Below are positions 1 to 7,818 of a DNA stretch of 64,000 bases, in pieces. The notes beneath the pieces are model-generated. The model was not told where the DNA came from, ran no database searches, and was given only the letters and a program-made list of their open reading frames with translations. Position 1 is the first letter of the stretch; each line of letters starts with the position of its first letter. The position numbers and the translations under genes are program-made. Source of the DNA: Pontibacterium sp049603715 (GTDB taxonomy: Bacteria > Pseudomonadota > Gammaproteobacteria > Pseudomonadales > Balneatricaceae); the NCBI GenBank assembly GCA_049603715.1, contig JBMYSW010000001.1, positions 62,001-126,000 on the forward strand, given 5' to 3'.

Positions 1-12
1 TTATCCTAACGT

Positions 13-28
13 GAGCCCATTCGGGCTC
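13..28 (-). terminator. Hairpin after the DUF3530 gene
   Basis: A perfect 6-bp stem (GAGCCC and GGGCTC) with a 4-base loop lies about 20 bases past the stop of the DUF3530 gene on the minus strand. No clear U-run follows, so it is only a possible terminator. Confidence 0.35.
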
Positions 29-46
29 GCCGCTTCCGGTCAAAGC

Positions 47-1228
47 CTAGCCGGGTGGCGTTTCGCTGCTTTGGCTATTGTTGTCTTCTTTGGCGGGCAC
101 CGTCAACAAAGGCACGGCGAAGGTACGCAACGCACCGCGCACATTCTTCACCAACCACTGGCTAGATTGCTGCCACGATTGGCCGTTACCGCGAATGCTT
201 CGCTGGTAATAGTGCTTTAAACCCGCCGCTGCGGCGAGGCGTTTACGCGTGGCTGCGGCCGTGTAAGGGTCGCGATGACCCAAGCTCTCATGTCGATACA
301 CATCAATCACTGGCAAGGTCAGTGTGGATAAACGATCTTCAAGACTTGGCATGTTAGCGGCATAAACATCGGTGCCCGCAGGGGCGTCCACCATCACCAA
401 AATAGAATTGGCTGTAGCATCGGCGATGGGCGGTGGTGGCTCAGCACCGGGAAGCTGGTTTTGTTGCGCGCTTTGTCGTTGTTCGGCGACCGCTGCCGCA
501 GCCTGTGCCTCGTTAATCGCACGCTGGCTGGCCGTTTGCGCAGCCCAATGAACGCCATTTCCTACACCTAAAATCACCAACGCATCGCCGCCGTAATTGT
601 TTGCCTGCATTAACGCAGCATCAATTAGGCTTTGGGTGAGGTTTTGGTAGGCTTCGGCGGCCTCGGTATCGGCTTCTTCTGGCTCGTTATGGCGGCGTAC
701 CGTTAATGGCGAGTCGGGAATCAACAAGGCAATGGTATGCCAGCCATCGTCAGCCAAACCCAATCGCAGTGGACTGAGCTCGCCGGGCCACTCGGCGTGG
801 TTGTTAATGTCGGGCACCAAAATAACCGTGCCTCTGGGCTCGGCCATAGCGGCAGGTTGGTACAGGGCAATGGATTCGCCAAAACTGGTTTCGAGGGTCA
901 GCACTTGGGTCAGTGGGTGCGAAAGGCGCTCTAGTTCTGCCCGTTTAACTGCGGTGGTGGGGATAAAACCAAAGCGCTCTAGGCTTGGGTCTGATAATGG
1001 AATTTGGTCGGGGCGCAAAGCGCCAGAGGTATCGGTCGCGGCCGCTTCGCCGCTGCCCTCACCCGAGCCTTCTTCTGCCGCGCCTTCTTCACTGCCCTCA
1101 GTCTGCGCTTCGCTGGTTTGCTGCGCCCCGTCGCCCGCGGCAGGCTCGTCTTCAGCCAAAGCCACTTGTGGTGAGCTAAGCCATAGAGTAAGAAGAAAAA
1201 ACGAAAAACAAACAGAGGCTTTAATCAT
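47..1228 (-). CDS. DUF3530 family exported protein, alpha/beta-hydrolase-like
   Basis: A 393-residue protein with a signal peptide (hydrophobic residues 5-24, likely cut after ALA near 25). A low-complexity Glu/Ala/Gly/Ser linker (about 26-67) is followed by a degenerate alpha/beta-hydrolase-like domain: the nucleophile elbow region reads GVGNG instead of GxSxG, so catalysis is doubtful. It is transcribed divergently from rpe. The same pairing of a DUF3530 gene with rpe and gph is known in Pseudomonas, which supports the family call. The substrate is unknown and the location is probably periplasmic. There is no strong ribosome-binding site before the chosen ATG. Confidence 0.75.
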   Translation of the reverse strand: MIKASVCFSFFLLTLWLSSPQVALAEDEPAAGDGAQQTSEAQTEGSEEGAAEEGSGEGSGEAAATDTSGALRPDQIPLSDPSLERFGFIPTTAVKRAELERLSHPLTQVLTLETSFGESIALYQPAAMAEPRGTVILVPDINNHAEWPGELSPLRLGLADDGWHTIALLIPDSPLTVRRHNEPEEADTEAAEAYQNLTQSLIDAALMQANNYGGDALVILGVGNGVHWAAQTASQRAINEAQAAAAVAEQRQSAQQNQLPGAEPPPPIADATANSILVMVDAPAGTDVYAANMPSLEDRLSTLTLPVIDVYRHESLGHRDPYTAAATRKRLAAAAGLKHYYQRSIRGNGQSWQQSSQWLVKNVRGALRTFAVPLLTVPAKEDNNSQSSETPPG

Positions 1229-1438
1229 AAAACTCAGATGTGGATATTAACCAGTCAACTTAACCAAGAAATAGGACATCACGTCGGGGGAGGTTTACTT
1301 AAAGACCAAACCGCAATTTAGGCGCAAAGGCAGCTTTTATGCACCCATAAGCCCCTATAACCCAACAGCGACCTCGGTTAAAATAGCACACTCAAAAGAT
1401 TCACAGCTAATTGATTTTAACCTTACGGGTAGCTCCTC

Positions 1439-2110
1439 ATGTCTGACTTTTTAATTGCGCCTTCTATTTTATCCGCCGACTTTGCCCGCTTAGGCGAAGA
1501 AGTCGACAATGTACTCGCTTCGGGCGCAGATATTGTTCACTTTGACGTGATGGATAACCACTATGTGCCTAACCTCACCGTGGGCCCAATGGTGTGTAAA
1601 GCGCTACGCAAGCACGGTGTGACTGCACCTATCGACGTGCACCTAATGGTTAAACCTGTAGACCGTATGATTGGCGACTTTATCGATGCGGGCGCGAGCT
1701 ACATTACCTTTCACCCAGAAGCGTCTGAGCACATTGACCGTTCGTTGCAAATGATTCGCGACGGCGGCTGTAAGTCAGGCTTGGTATTTAACCCAGCTAC
1801 ACCGTTACATTACCTAGAGCACGTGCTTGATAAAGTAGACATGGTGCTGCTGATGTCGGTTAACCCTGGCTTTGGTGGTCAAAAGTTTATTCCGGGTACC
1901 CTCGATAAACTGCGTAAAGCGCGCCAAATTATTGATGAAAGCGGTTACGACATTCGCCTAGAAGTCGATGGCGGTGTTACTGTGGATAACATTGCCGAAG
2001 TGGCTTCGGCGGGTGCCGACACCTTTGTTGCGGGCTCCGCTATTTTTAATACTGACGACTACAAAGCGACCATCGACAAAATGCGTGAGCAACTTGCTAG
2101 CGTAAAATAA
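1439..2110 (+). CDS. rpe: Ribulose-phosphate 3-epimerase
   Basis: Interconverts ribulose 5-phosphate and xylulose 5-phosphate in the cytosolic pentose phosphate pathway. The 223 residues match the usual family length. Metal and catalytic residues are visible: His34 and Asp36 in HFDVMD, His68 in DVHLMV and Asp177 in LEVDGG, with the phosphate-binding loop NPGFGGQ near 142-148. gph follows after a short intercistronic hairpin, so the two are probably co-transcribed, as in Pseudomonas. Confidence 0.97.
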   Translation: MSDFLIAPSILSADFARLGEEVDNVLASGADIVHFDVMDNHYVPNLTVGPMVCKALRKHGVTAPIDVHLMVKPVDRMIGDFIDAGASYITFHPEASEHIDRSLQMIRDGGCKSGLVFNPATPLHYLEHVLDKVDMVLLMSVNPGFGGQKFIPGTLDKLRKARQIIDESGYDIRLEVDGGVTVDNIAEVASAGADTFVAGSAIFNTDDYKATIDKMREQLASVK

Positions 2111-2133
2111 TCGTCATTAAAAACGATGTTTAG

Positions 2134-2151
2134 GGGCCAGTTATCTGGCCC
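2134..2151 (+). terminator. Intercistronic hairpin rpe-gph
   Basis: A 7-bp perfect stem (GGGCCAG and CTGGCCC) with a TTAT loop sits 24 bases after the rpe stop. Only a weak T-rich tail follows, so it may be a leaky terminator or an mRNA-stabilising hairpin. Confidence 0.4.
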
Positions 2152-2186
2152 TTATTGTGTGTGACTTACCTCAAAAGGACAGCCGA

Positions 2187-2873
2187 ATGTTTTTATGCCC
2201 CTCGCTCCAGCAATCTTACCAAGCCGCTTTGTTTGATTTGGATGGAACCCTGATTGACAGTGTGCCTGACTTGGCGCAAAGCATTGATTTAATGCTAAAA
2301 GCGCTAGAGCAGCCAGCAGCAGGTGAAGCAAGGGTTCGTGCATGGGTGGGCAATGGTGCTGTGCGTTTAGTCGAGCGCGCATTGGCATGGGCCGAGGCCG
2401 AGCAGAACCTTGCAGAGCCGTTACCTTTTGATGAAGCTTATGCATCGTTTTTAAGTATTTACACAGATCACTGCTGTGACCTAAGCGTACTTTACCCCGG
2501 TGTGTTAGAAGGCCTAGAGGCGTTAAAAGCCAAAGGCGTAAGCATGGCAGTCGTGACCAACAAGCCCATTTTGTTTACTCAACTCATGCTTAACCACTAT
2601 GGTTTGGAAGCCTACTTTAGCTGCGTCGTGGGTGGCGATAGCCTCGCCGAGAAAAAGCCAAGTGCCTTACCAATGCAACATGCCATGGTACACCTTGGCA
2701 GCGACAGCCAAACCACCTTAATGGTAGGGGACTCAGTCACCGATATTAAAGCAGCCCGTGCCGCGGGCTGTGCGGTGGTGGCTTTGCCTTACGGTTATAA
2801 CCACGGTGAAGATATTCACACCAGCGGTGCCGATGCAGTGATCGAGTCACTGACCGAGCTATACGAAGCTTAA
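2187..2873 (+). CDS. gph: Phosphoglycolate phosphatase (HAD superfamily)
   Basis: Hydrolyses 2-phosphoglycolate, a by-product of DNA 3'-end repair and oxygenation reactions. All HAD motifs are present: FDLDGTLIDS near the N-terminus (nucleophile and acid Asp), VVTNKP (motif II), the Lys in EKKPSALP (motif III) and GDSVTDIKAA (motif IV). An upstream in-frame GTG at 2157 exists, but the ATG at 2187 is preferred because AAGGA lies 8 bases before it. This gives 228 residues, near the normal length. The cap domain is of the small helical type. Confidence 0.93.
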   Translation: MFLCPSLQQSYQAALFDLDGTLIDSVPDLAQSIDLMLKALEQPAAGEARVRAWVGNGAVRLVERALAWAEAEQNLAEPLPFDEAYASFLSIYTDHCCDLSVLYPGVLEGLEALKAKGVSMAVVTNKPILFTQLMLNHYGLEAYFSCVVGGDSLAEKKPSALPMQHAMVHLGSDSQTTLMVGDSVTDIKAARAAGCAVVALPYGYNHGEDIHTSGADAVIESLTELYEA

Positions 2874-2882
2874 AGAGGCCGC

Positions 2883-3800
2883 TTAAGCGCCCTTATCGCC
2901 ACCTTTAAACAGATTGTTTTTGGCTTGTTGTGTAATCGCAAGCACCACAGGGTGGCTGATGCGGCGCTCTAAACTGATGGCATAAAAGCGCTCGTAAATG
3001 TCGCTGATTTGGCCAATTGCCTCGACGTGGTATTGCTGCTCAATTTCTTTTTCGAGCAAACTTGGGCCACAAAATATGCCTTTACCTGCTTGGCCAAAGG
3101 TGCCCAGCAAGGCCCTATCCACACAGTCCACAATAATTTTGGGTCGTAGCCCTTGGCTCGAAAACCAATGCAGCAAGCTCGCGCCCACCGACGTATCGCT
3201 GGTGGGCATCAGCATAGGCGCACCGTCTAGCGACTGCGGAAAGTTGGTTTTGAACTGCGCAGCAAGGGCGGGTGTCGCAAACAACGAAATACCCGACTCT
3301 CCCAAAGCGTGGTTATACGCCTTTACCTTGTAGTTGGTATCCACAGGGCGATCGGTCAAAATCATATCAATTTTGTTAATCGCCAACTCCGCCAACAACC
3401 GTTCCATACTGCCTTCTTGGCATTCCAAGTGCACAGGCTCATCAAGCTCTAATGCAGGCTCTAAAATTCGATACGCTGCGAGCTTAGGTAACACATCCAC
3501 AATACCCACAGTAAACAGTCGTAGGGGCTGGTGGTTATCGTTAAGCCGGTCTTGTAACGATTCACCCATGGCAAAAATCTCTTCTGCATAGGTTAAGCAC
3601 TGGCGACCCGCTGGCGTTAACACGAGCTTGCGCCCTTCTTTGTTAAACAGCTGGGTATTAAGGGTTTGCTCTAACAACTTAAGCTGCGCCGAAATGGTTT
3701 GCGGCGTGAGGTGAAGCGACTCTGCTGCACGAGAAATTGAGCCTTGCTGTGCCACCACCATAAAGTAGCGCAGGTGTTTAAAATTAAGGTGATGCAGCAT
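2883..3800 (-). CDS. nhaR: LysR-family regulator, NhaR-like
   Basis: A 305-residue LysR-type regulator. The N-terminal winged helix-turn-helix (residues 5-65) reads HLRYFMVVAQQGSISRAAE, and LTPQTISAQLK follows. The NhaR resemblance is in the effector domain, where segments such as VGIVDVLPK, DMILTDRPVD and LLHWFSSQGL follow the pattern of E. coli NhaR. NhaR activates Na+/H+ antiporter genes in response to Na+. No antiporter gene is adjacent here, so any target lies elsewhere. It is convergent with gph, separated by only 9 bases. Confidence 0.75.
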   Translation of the reverse strand: MLHHLNFKHLRYFMVVAQQGSISRAAESLHLTPQTISAQLKLLEQTLNTQLFNKEGRKLVLTPAGRQCLTYAEEIFAMGESLQDRLNDNHQPLRLFTVGIVDVLPKLAAYRILEPALELDEPVHLECQEGSMERLLAELAINKIDMILTDRPVDTNYKVKAYNHALGESGISLFATPALAAQFKTNFPQSLDGAPMLMPTSDTSVGASLLHWFSSQGLRPKIIVDCVDRALLGTFGQAGKGIFCGPSLLEKEIEQQYHVEAIGQISDIYERFYAISLERRISHPVVLAITQQAKNNLFKGGDKGA

Positions 3801-3901
3801 GCCCGTCTCCCAAATAAGTGAACCTTGAGTGTATCTTTATTGTTCGAAAAATACGAAGTAAAAGGTTATTAAATACGAATTTTATTGATAAGAAGTAGGG
3901 G
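3801..3901. other. Gap between nhaR and the candidate small RNA
   Basis: An AT-rich stretch upstream of nhaR. It should hold the nhaR promoter (minus strand) and upstream elements of the + strand TATACT box at 3902. No convincing -35 was found for either. Confidence 0.3.
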
Positions 3902-4025
3902 TATACTGAATTTGTGTTTGAGGATCTTCCCTTGTTTTGTGTCCCCAAAAGGCCTTGCTACTTGGGCTGGAAATAAAGTAGCGCTCATATCACAAGCTGT
4001 TGGCCCCGAAAGGGGCTTTTTTTTT
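3902..4025 (+). ncRNA. Candidate small RNA with intrinsic terminator
   Basis: No plausible gene lies on the + strand here, yet the stretch ends in a textbook terminator: GCCCC, GAAA loop, GGGGC (4003-4016), then nine T (4017-4025). Upstream is a TATACT -10-like box (3902-3907) and a second hairpin with a perfect 7-bp stem, GCTACTT (3957-3963) with AAGTAGC (3976-3982). The predicted RNA is about 110 nt. The -35 is weak. It could instead be the tail of a longer transcript. It lies just before the CRISPR leader. Confidence 0.45.
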
Positions 4026-4142
4026 GTCTCAAATATCTGCCCTGTAAAATCAACAACCTACAAAGGCCTCTAAAAAAAGGGTATTTTGAGTGTTTAAAAA
4101 GTAAGCGGTTGTTTTTAGACGCTTTCCGGCGTTTAATCTGTA
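4026..4142 (+). promoter_or_regulatory. CRISPR leader
   Basis: An AT-rich non-coding stretch with A and T runs, abutting the first perfect repeat. The degenerate repeat is at the other end of the array, so the leader and its promoter should be on this side and crRNA should be read from the + strand. Confidence 0.6.
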
Positions 4143-4770
4143 GTTCACTGCCGCACAGGCAGCTTAGAAAAACGTTTTGCGAAATGCGCTGCATGCCCCG
4201 TTGTTCACTGCCGCACAGGCAGCTTAGAAAACATTATTTGTTATGTCGGCCCGCGAGCTCACGTTCACTGCCGCACAGGCAGCTTAGAAATAATGATGAT
4301 GAATTTAGTGGTCGGGTGTTTGGTTCACTGCCGCACAGGCAGCTTAGAAAGTAATACGGAATGCTTGAGCCTTTTTCACGGCGTTCACTGCCGCATAGGC
4401 AGCTTAGAAAATAGCGTTGGGTGGCTAGGCCCAGACCAATGGGTTCACTGCCGCATAGGCAGCTTAGAAAATGCCTGCATTGAGCGGGCGGCGGCGCTGG
4501 CGGTTCACTGCCGCATAGGCAGCTTAGAAAGTCGGTAATGTTAACCGTGGCGTTTTGCAAGCGTTCACTGCCGCATAGGCAGCTTAGAAAATGTCGCCGG
4601 TGTCGTAGTCGATTGTGCCCGTGTTCACTGCCGCATAGGCAGCTTAGAAAATCGGTTAATGTCAGCGAGTACAGCGCGTTTAGTTCACTGCCGCACAGGC
4701 AGCTTAGAAATGAAGCGGTTGCACAATACCTTCAGCTTAAAAGTTCACTGCCGCATAGGCAGCAATTTCC
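4143..4770 (+). CRISPR. Type I-F-like CRISPR array, 11 repeats and 10 spacers
   Basis: Eleven 28-bp repeats at exactly 60-bp spacing (starts 4143, 4203 and so on to 4743) separated by ten unique 32-bp spacers. The repeat begins GTTCACTGCCG and ends GGCAGCTTAGAAA, with the CTGCC/GGCAG stem typical of type I-F. Two repeat variants occur: CACAGG in repeats 1-4 and 10, and CATAGG in repeats 5-9 and 11. Repeat 11 is degenerate over its last 7-8 bases and marks the trailer end. No cas gene is present anywhere in the 64 kb, so the array depends on a remote type I-F locus or is orphaned. Spacer origins could not be searched. Confidence 0.97.
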
Positions 4771-4801
4771 CTACCTACCTTGATTCATTCAGGTGGGTGG
4801 G
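4770..4801 (+). terminator. Trailer hairpin directly after the CRISPR array
   Basis: An 11-bp fully paired stem (two G-T wobbles) with a 10-base loop: CCTACCTACCT (4770-4780) pairs with AGGTGGGTGGG (4791-4801). It starts at the last base of the degenerate final repeat. No U-run follows immediately, so it may terminate or protect the pre-crRNA end. Confidence 0.45.
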
Positions 4802-5246
4802 TTATGGTCGTTAACAGTTTTTAAATTGACCTAATAAAACAGTGAATAAGCCAATGACACACACACTACCGTGCTTATTGTGCCGTGCTGTACCCATGTA
4901 CAACGGACGATGGCGTCGCTCATAACACACCTAACTGATAAATAGGTGCGACTTGTGGCTTAACGCCATAAGAATGATAAGCGATGTGCGTGTGCGTTGA
5001 AGGTCTCTCCTCTCCGTTCCCTCTTCTTAAGTTAGTTATTTCGTTTGTGCCTTGGTACAAGCGCCTTCGTGAATAACTTGTCTTGCGCTGGTTAATTTTT
5101 ATGGTTGTTTAACGGTAGAATAAGACCCCTTGTTAATTGCGTGTCTTGCTGCCATTAGGTTAAGCCTACATTTAGCGCTACAACACGTATGTTTGCGACC
5201 TGCCATCTGTCACTTAAGGGTCGCCAAAGGACATTGAGAATTTTTT
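4802..5246 (+). promoter_or_regulatory. Non-coding region upstream of trpE
   Basis: About 445 bases with no gene. Two adjacent hairpins are visible: CACCTA/TAGGTG (4928-4948) and CTTGTGGC/GCCATAAG (4952-4972). A TAGAAT box near 5115 could be a -10, but no good -35 accompanies it. No leader peptide with consecutive Trp codons was found, so classical trp attenuation is not supported. Confidence 0.4.
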
Positions 5247-6728
5247 ATGATGACCCCAGAATATTTTGCTGAACTTGCCGCGCAAGGCTACAACCGTATT
5301 CCGGTAACGCGCGAAGTGTTGGCTGACTTAGACACTCCACTTTCTACCTACCTAAAGCTGGCCGATAACCTTTACAGCTACTTGTTTGAATCGGTTGAAG
5401 GCGGCGAAAAGTGGGGCCGTTACTCAATTATCGGTTTACCTTGCCGCACTCGTTTAGTGGTGCATGGCCACGATGTACGAGTAGAAACCGACGAAGAAGT
5501 CCTAGAGCAGCATCAGATCGACGACCCATTGGCGTTTGTAGAAGCTTTTCAGGCGCGCTTTAAAGTGCCCGAAATTGAAGGCCTGCCGCGCTTTAACGGT
5601 GGCCTTGTGGGTTATTTTGGTTACGACTGTGTGCGCTACATTGAAAAACGCCTAAAAGACACAGCACCTGAAGATAAGATTGGTACGCCAGATATCTTGC
5701 TGATGGTGTCGGACGAGGTTGTGGTGTTCGATAACCTAAGCGGCAAAATTAAGCTGCTGGTACACGCTAACCCGAACGAGCCTGATGCCTTTATCAATGC
5801 CCAGCAGCGCCTTGAAGAGCTGATTTCGTTGTTGCGCTTTAGCGTGCCGCACACGCCAGACCTAGAACCAACGGACGTTGATGAAAGCCAGTTTGAATCG
5901 AGCTTTGGCGAGCAAGCCTTTAAAGACAGTGTCGATAAAATCAAAGAGTACGTACTCGACGGCGATGTGATGCAAACGGTGATTTCGCAACGTATGTCGA
6001 TTCCATTTGAGCACCGCCCAATCGACTTGTACCGTGCTTTGCGATGCCTTAACCCTTCGCCTTACATGTACTTGCTTAACCTTGATGGTTTTCATGTGGT
6101 GGGTTCGTCACCAGAGATTTTGGCTCGAGTTGAAGACGGTGTTGTCACCGTTCGCCCAATTGCAGGTACCCGTCGTCGCGGTAAAACAGAAGCAGAAGAT
6201 CAGGCGATGGAAGCGGAGCTGTTGGCCGACCCTAAAGAAATTGCTGAACACTTAATGCTGATTGACCTAGGCCGTAACGATGTCGGTCGTGTAGCGAAAG
6301 TGGGTGAAGTGAAGCTGACCGAGAAGATGCAAGTGGAGCGTTACTCCCACGTAATGCACATTGTGTCTAACGTTGACGGTAAAGTGCGTGACGGTGTGTC
6401 TGCGATGGACGTACTGCGTGCAACCTTACCTGCGGGTACTTTGTCGGGCGCGCCTAAAGTGCGTGCGATGGAAATCATCGACGAGCTAGAGCCGGTTAAA
6501 CGTGGTGTATACGGCGGTGCTGTGGGTTACATCGGCTGGAATGGCAACCTAGATACCGCCATTGCCATTCGTACTGCAGTGATTAAAGACGATGTGTTGC
6601 ACATCCAAGCGGGTGCGGGTGTTGTTGCCGACTCGGTGCCACGCCTAGAGTGGAAAGAAACCATGAACAAAGGCCGTGCGATGTTTACGGCGGTTGCGAT
6701 GGTGGCTAAAGGCTTAGACAACGGCTAA
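5247..6728 (+). CDS. trpE: Anthranilate synthase component I
   Basis: Makes anthranilate from chorismate using ammonia delivered by TrpG, the first step of tryptophan synthesis. The protein has 493 residues. The N-terminal domain carries the Trp feedback element LFES (46-49, LLES in E. coli). The C-terminal chorismate-binding domain shows IDLGRNDVGRV, GTLSGAPKVRAMEII and GAGVVADSVP. The glutaminase partner trpG lies 23 kb away at 29769, the split arrangement seen in Pseudomonas. Two adjacent ATG codons (5247, 5250) are possible starts. An AAAGGA element lies rather far upstream. Confidence 0.96.
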   Translation: MMTPEYFAELAAQGYNRIPVTREVLADLDTPLSTYLKLADNLYSYLFESVEGGEKWGRYSIIGLPCRTRLVVHGHDVRVETDEEVLEQHQIDDPLAFVEAFQARFKVPEIEGLPRFNGGLVGYFGYDCVRYIEKRLKDTAPEDKIGTPDILLMVSDEVVVFDNLSGKIKLLVHANPNEPDAFINAQQRLEELISLLRFSVPHTPDLEPTDVDESQFESSFGEQAFKDSVDKIKEYVLDGDVMQTVISQRMSIPFEHRPIDLYRALRCLNPSPYMYLLNLDGFHVVGSSPEILARVEDGVVTVRPIAGTRRRGKTEAEDQAMEAELLADPKEIAEHLMLIDLGRNDVGRVAKVGEVKLTEKMQVERYSHVMHIVSNVDGKVRDGVSAMDVLRATLPAGTLSGAPKVRAMEIIDELEPVKRGVYGGAVGYIGWNGNLDTAIAIRTAVIKDDVLHIQAGAGVVADSVPRLEWKETMNKGRAMFTAVAMVAKGLDNG

Positions 6729-6758
6729 TAACGCCAGCTGCCATAAACAAGCTATATA

Positions 6759-6800
6759 AAGGTGGGTTACGACGGGTAAAATCGTCGGTCCACCTTTTTT
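6759..6800 (+). terminator. trpE terminator
   Basis: AAGGTGG (6759-6765) pairs with CCACCTT (6790-6796), with an inner GACG/CGTC stem, followed by a T-run. The last bases touch the stop codon of the convergent hydrolase gene. Confidence 0.8.
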
Positions 6801-7512
6801 ATTGGCTGTTTGCTAGGGTGTGCTGGCTCAGCCAGTGGGTGATAACACGGGCCAGCTCTTGGGGCTGTTCTAAAGGAATCATGTGCCCGCTTTTATCGAG
6901 TGTTATCAATGTTGAGTTGGCAATACTGCTGGTGAGCTCATGTGCTTCGTTTAAGCTACGAAGTTTGTCGTGTGTGCTTGCGATAATAAGCGTGGGGCAG
7001 GTAATTGCGTCATTGTTAACGCCTGTCCGAGAAATGGCAGACTGAGTAACGAGCGCTTTGTAACCCAGTCTTTGTCCCATCATTTGAATGTCGGCAACCA
7101 TCGCTTTGTCGTCAGTGTTTTTAGGGTGTAAAGAGTGGGCAATTGTCCTACCGCTCAAGCCCTTAAATGTTGTGGCAGATGTGGCTTTAATTGCATGCTG
7201 CTTTGAGGCCGTTTGTTGCACTGAATCCTCCCGTAAAGAGCTGGCGATAAGGATAAGGGCTTGCACTCTATCTGGGTGGTCTGCCGCTATTTGTCTAGCG
7301 ACGTATCCCCCTAGAGAAAAGCCAATCAACACAAACTGGTTGGGGAGCGACGCGATAGCCTTTTGAGATATTTCTTTGAGGGTTTGTTCTTCTCCAAGAG
7401 GGCAGTGAAATATCTTATGCTCGATTGGCAGGCAGCCAGTGAGCTGCTTCCAAAGGGCTTCATCCAGCATAAAGCCGGGAACTAGGGCTATGTTTACTGG
7501 TGAGTGGTTCAT
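6799..7512 (-). CDS. Alpha/beta-hydrolase fold protein
   Basis: A 237-residue single-domain hydrolase without a signal peptide. The oxyanion region reads LVPGFMLD, the nucleophile elbow is GFSLGG (Ser near 85), an acid candidate lies in STHDKL and the catalytic His is in SGHMIPLEQP near the C-terminus. The substrate cannot be inferred. Convergent with trpE. BioH-like and carboxylesterase families share this pattern, but bioH is clearly assigned at 43332. Confidence 0.8.
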   Translation of the reverse strand: MNHSPVNIALVPGFMLDEALWKQLTGCLPIEHKIFHCPLGEEQTLKEISQKAIASLPNQFVLIGFSLGGYVARQIAADHPDRVQALILIASSLREDSVQQTASKQHAIKATSATTFKGLSGRTIAHSLHPKNTDDKAMVADIQMMGQRLGYKALVTQSAISRTGVNNDAITCPTLIIASTHDKLRSLNEAHELTSSIANSTLITLDKSGHMIPLEQPQELARVITHWLSQHTLANSQ

Positions 7513-7818
7513 ATGATTTGCCTACCTTACTGTTGAGGTTGTAGAGCATGGATAGCTAAAAATGCCTTACCCACGCCGCCGCTGCAATACCAAGCGCAAT
7601 CGCACCTCCTCACTTAGATATTTTAACAAGCGAGTGTTGCTTAGGCCCGTTGGAGCCTATGGAAGTTTCGGTTTTTCGAAGTCGGCAATCTCAGGGAGCG
7701 GAGGCCGTAGATCGCCTTCATGAGCTGTTGGTAAAAACACTACGCGCTTCCGTATCACCCTCTTTAACCTAAAGACTTTCATTGTCAGGTGCTAACGCAG
7801 ACTCAACAATGGTCTGGT
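7513..7818. other. Intergenic region with a short unassigned frame
   Basis: About 300 bases between two minus-strand genes. A 37-codon frame on the + strand (7659-7772) has no recognisable family and no clear ribosome-binding site. It may be a remnant or chance. No terminator or promoter stands out. Confidence 0.3.

Noticed and set aside
732..1250. 172-codon frame opposite the DUF3530 gene
   Set aside because: An antisense shadow of a Glu/Ala/Ser-rich coding region; no homology or start signal.
3885..4073. 62-codon frame ahead of the CRISPR leader
   Set aside because: It runs through a strong intrinsic terminator and has no homology or good ribosome-binding site.
4143..4770. Array as part of a CRISPR-associated Tn7-like transposon
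   Set aside because: No tnsA/B/C, tniQ or cas genes and no transposon ends nearby; the repeats look like ordinary type I-F.
4109..4783. Open frames of 81-108 codons across the CRISPR array on both strands
   Set aside because: They are translations of the repeats (recurring SLPHRQLRK or FLSCLCGSE) with a 60-bp period that keeps frame; not genes.
4802..5246. Classical trp attenuator upstream of trpE
   Set aside because: No short frame with tandem Trp codons and no terminator/antiterminator pair found.
6799..7512. A second bioH
   Set aside because: The hydrolase has only generic fold motifs and is far from the biotin genes; the bioH at 43332 is coupled to bioF and bioC.
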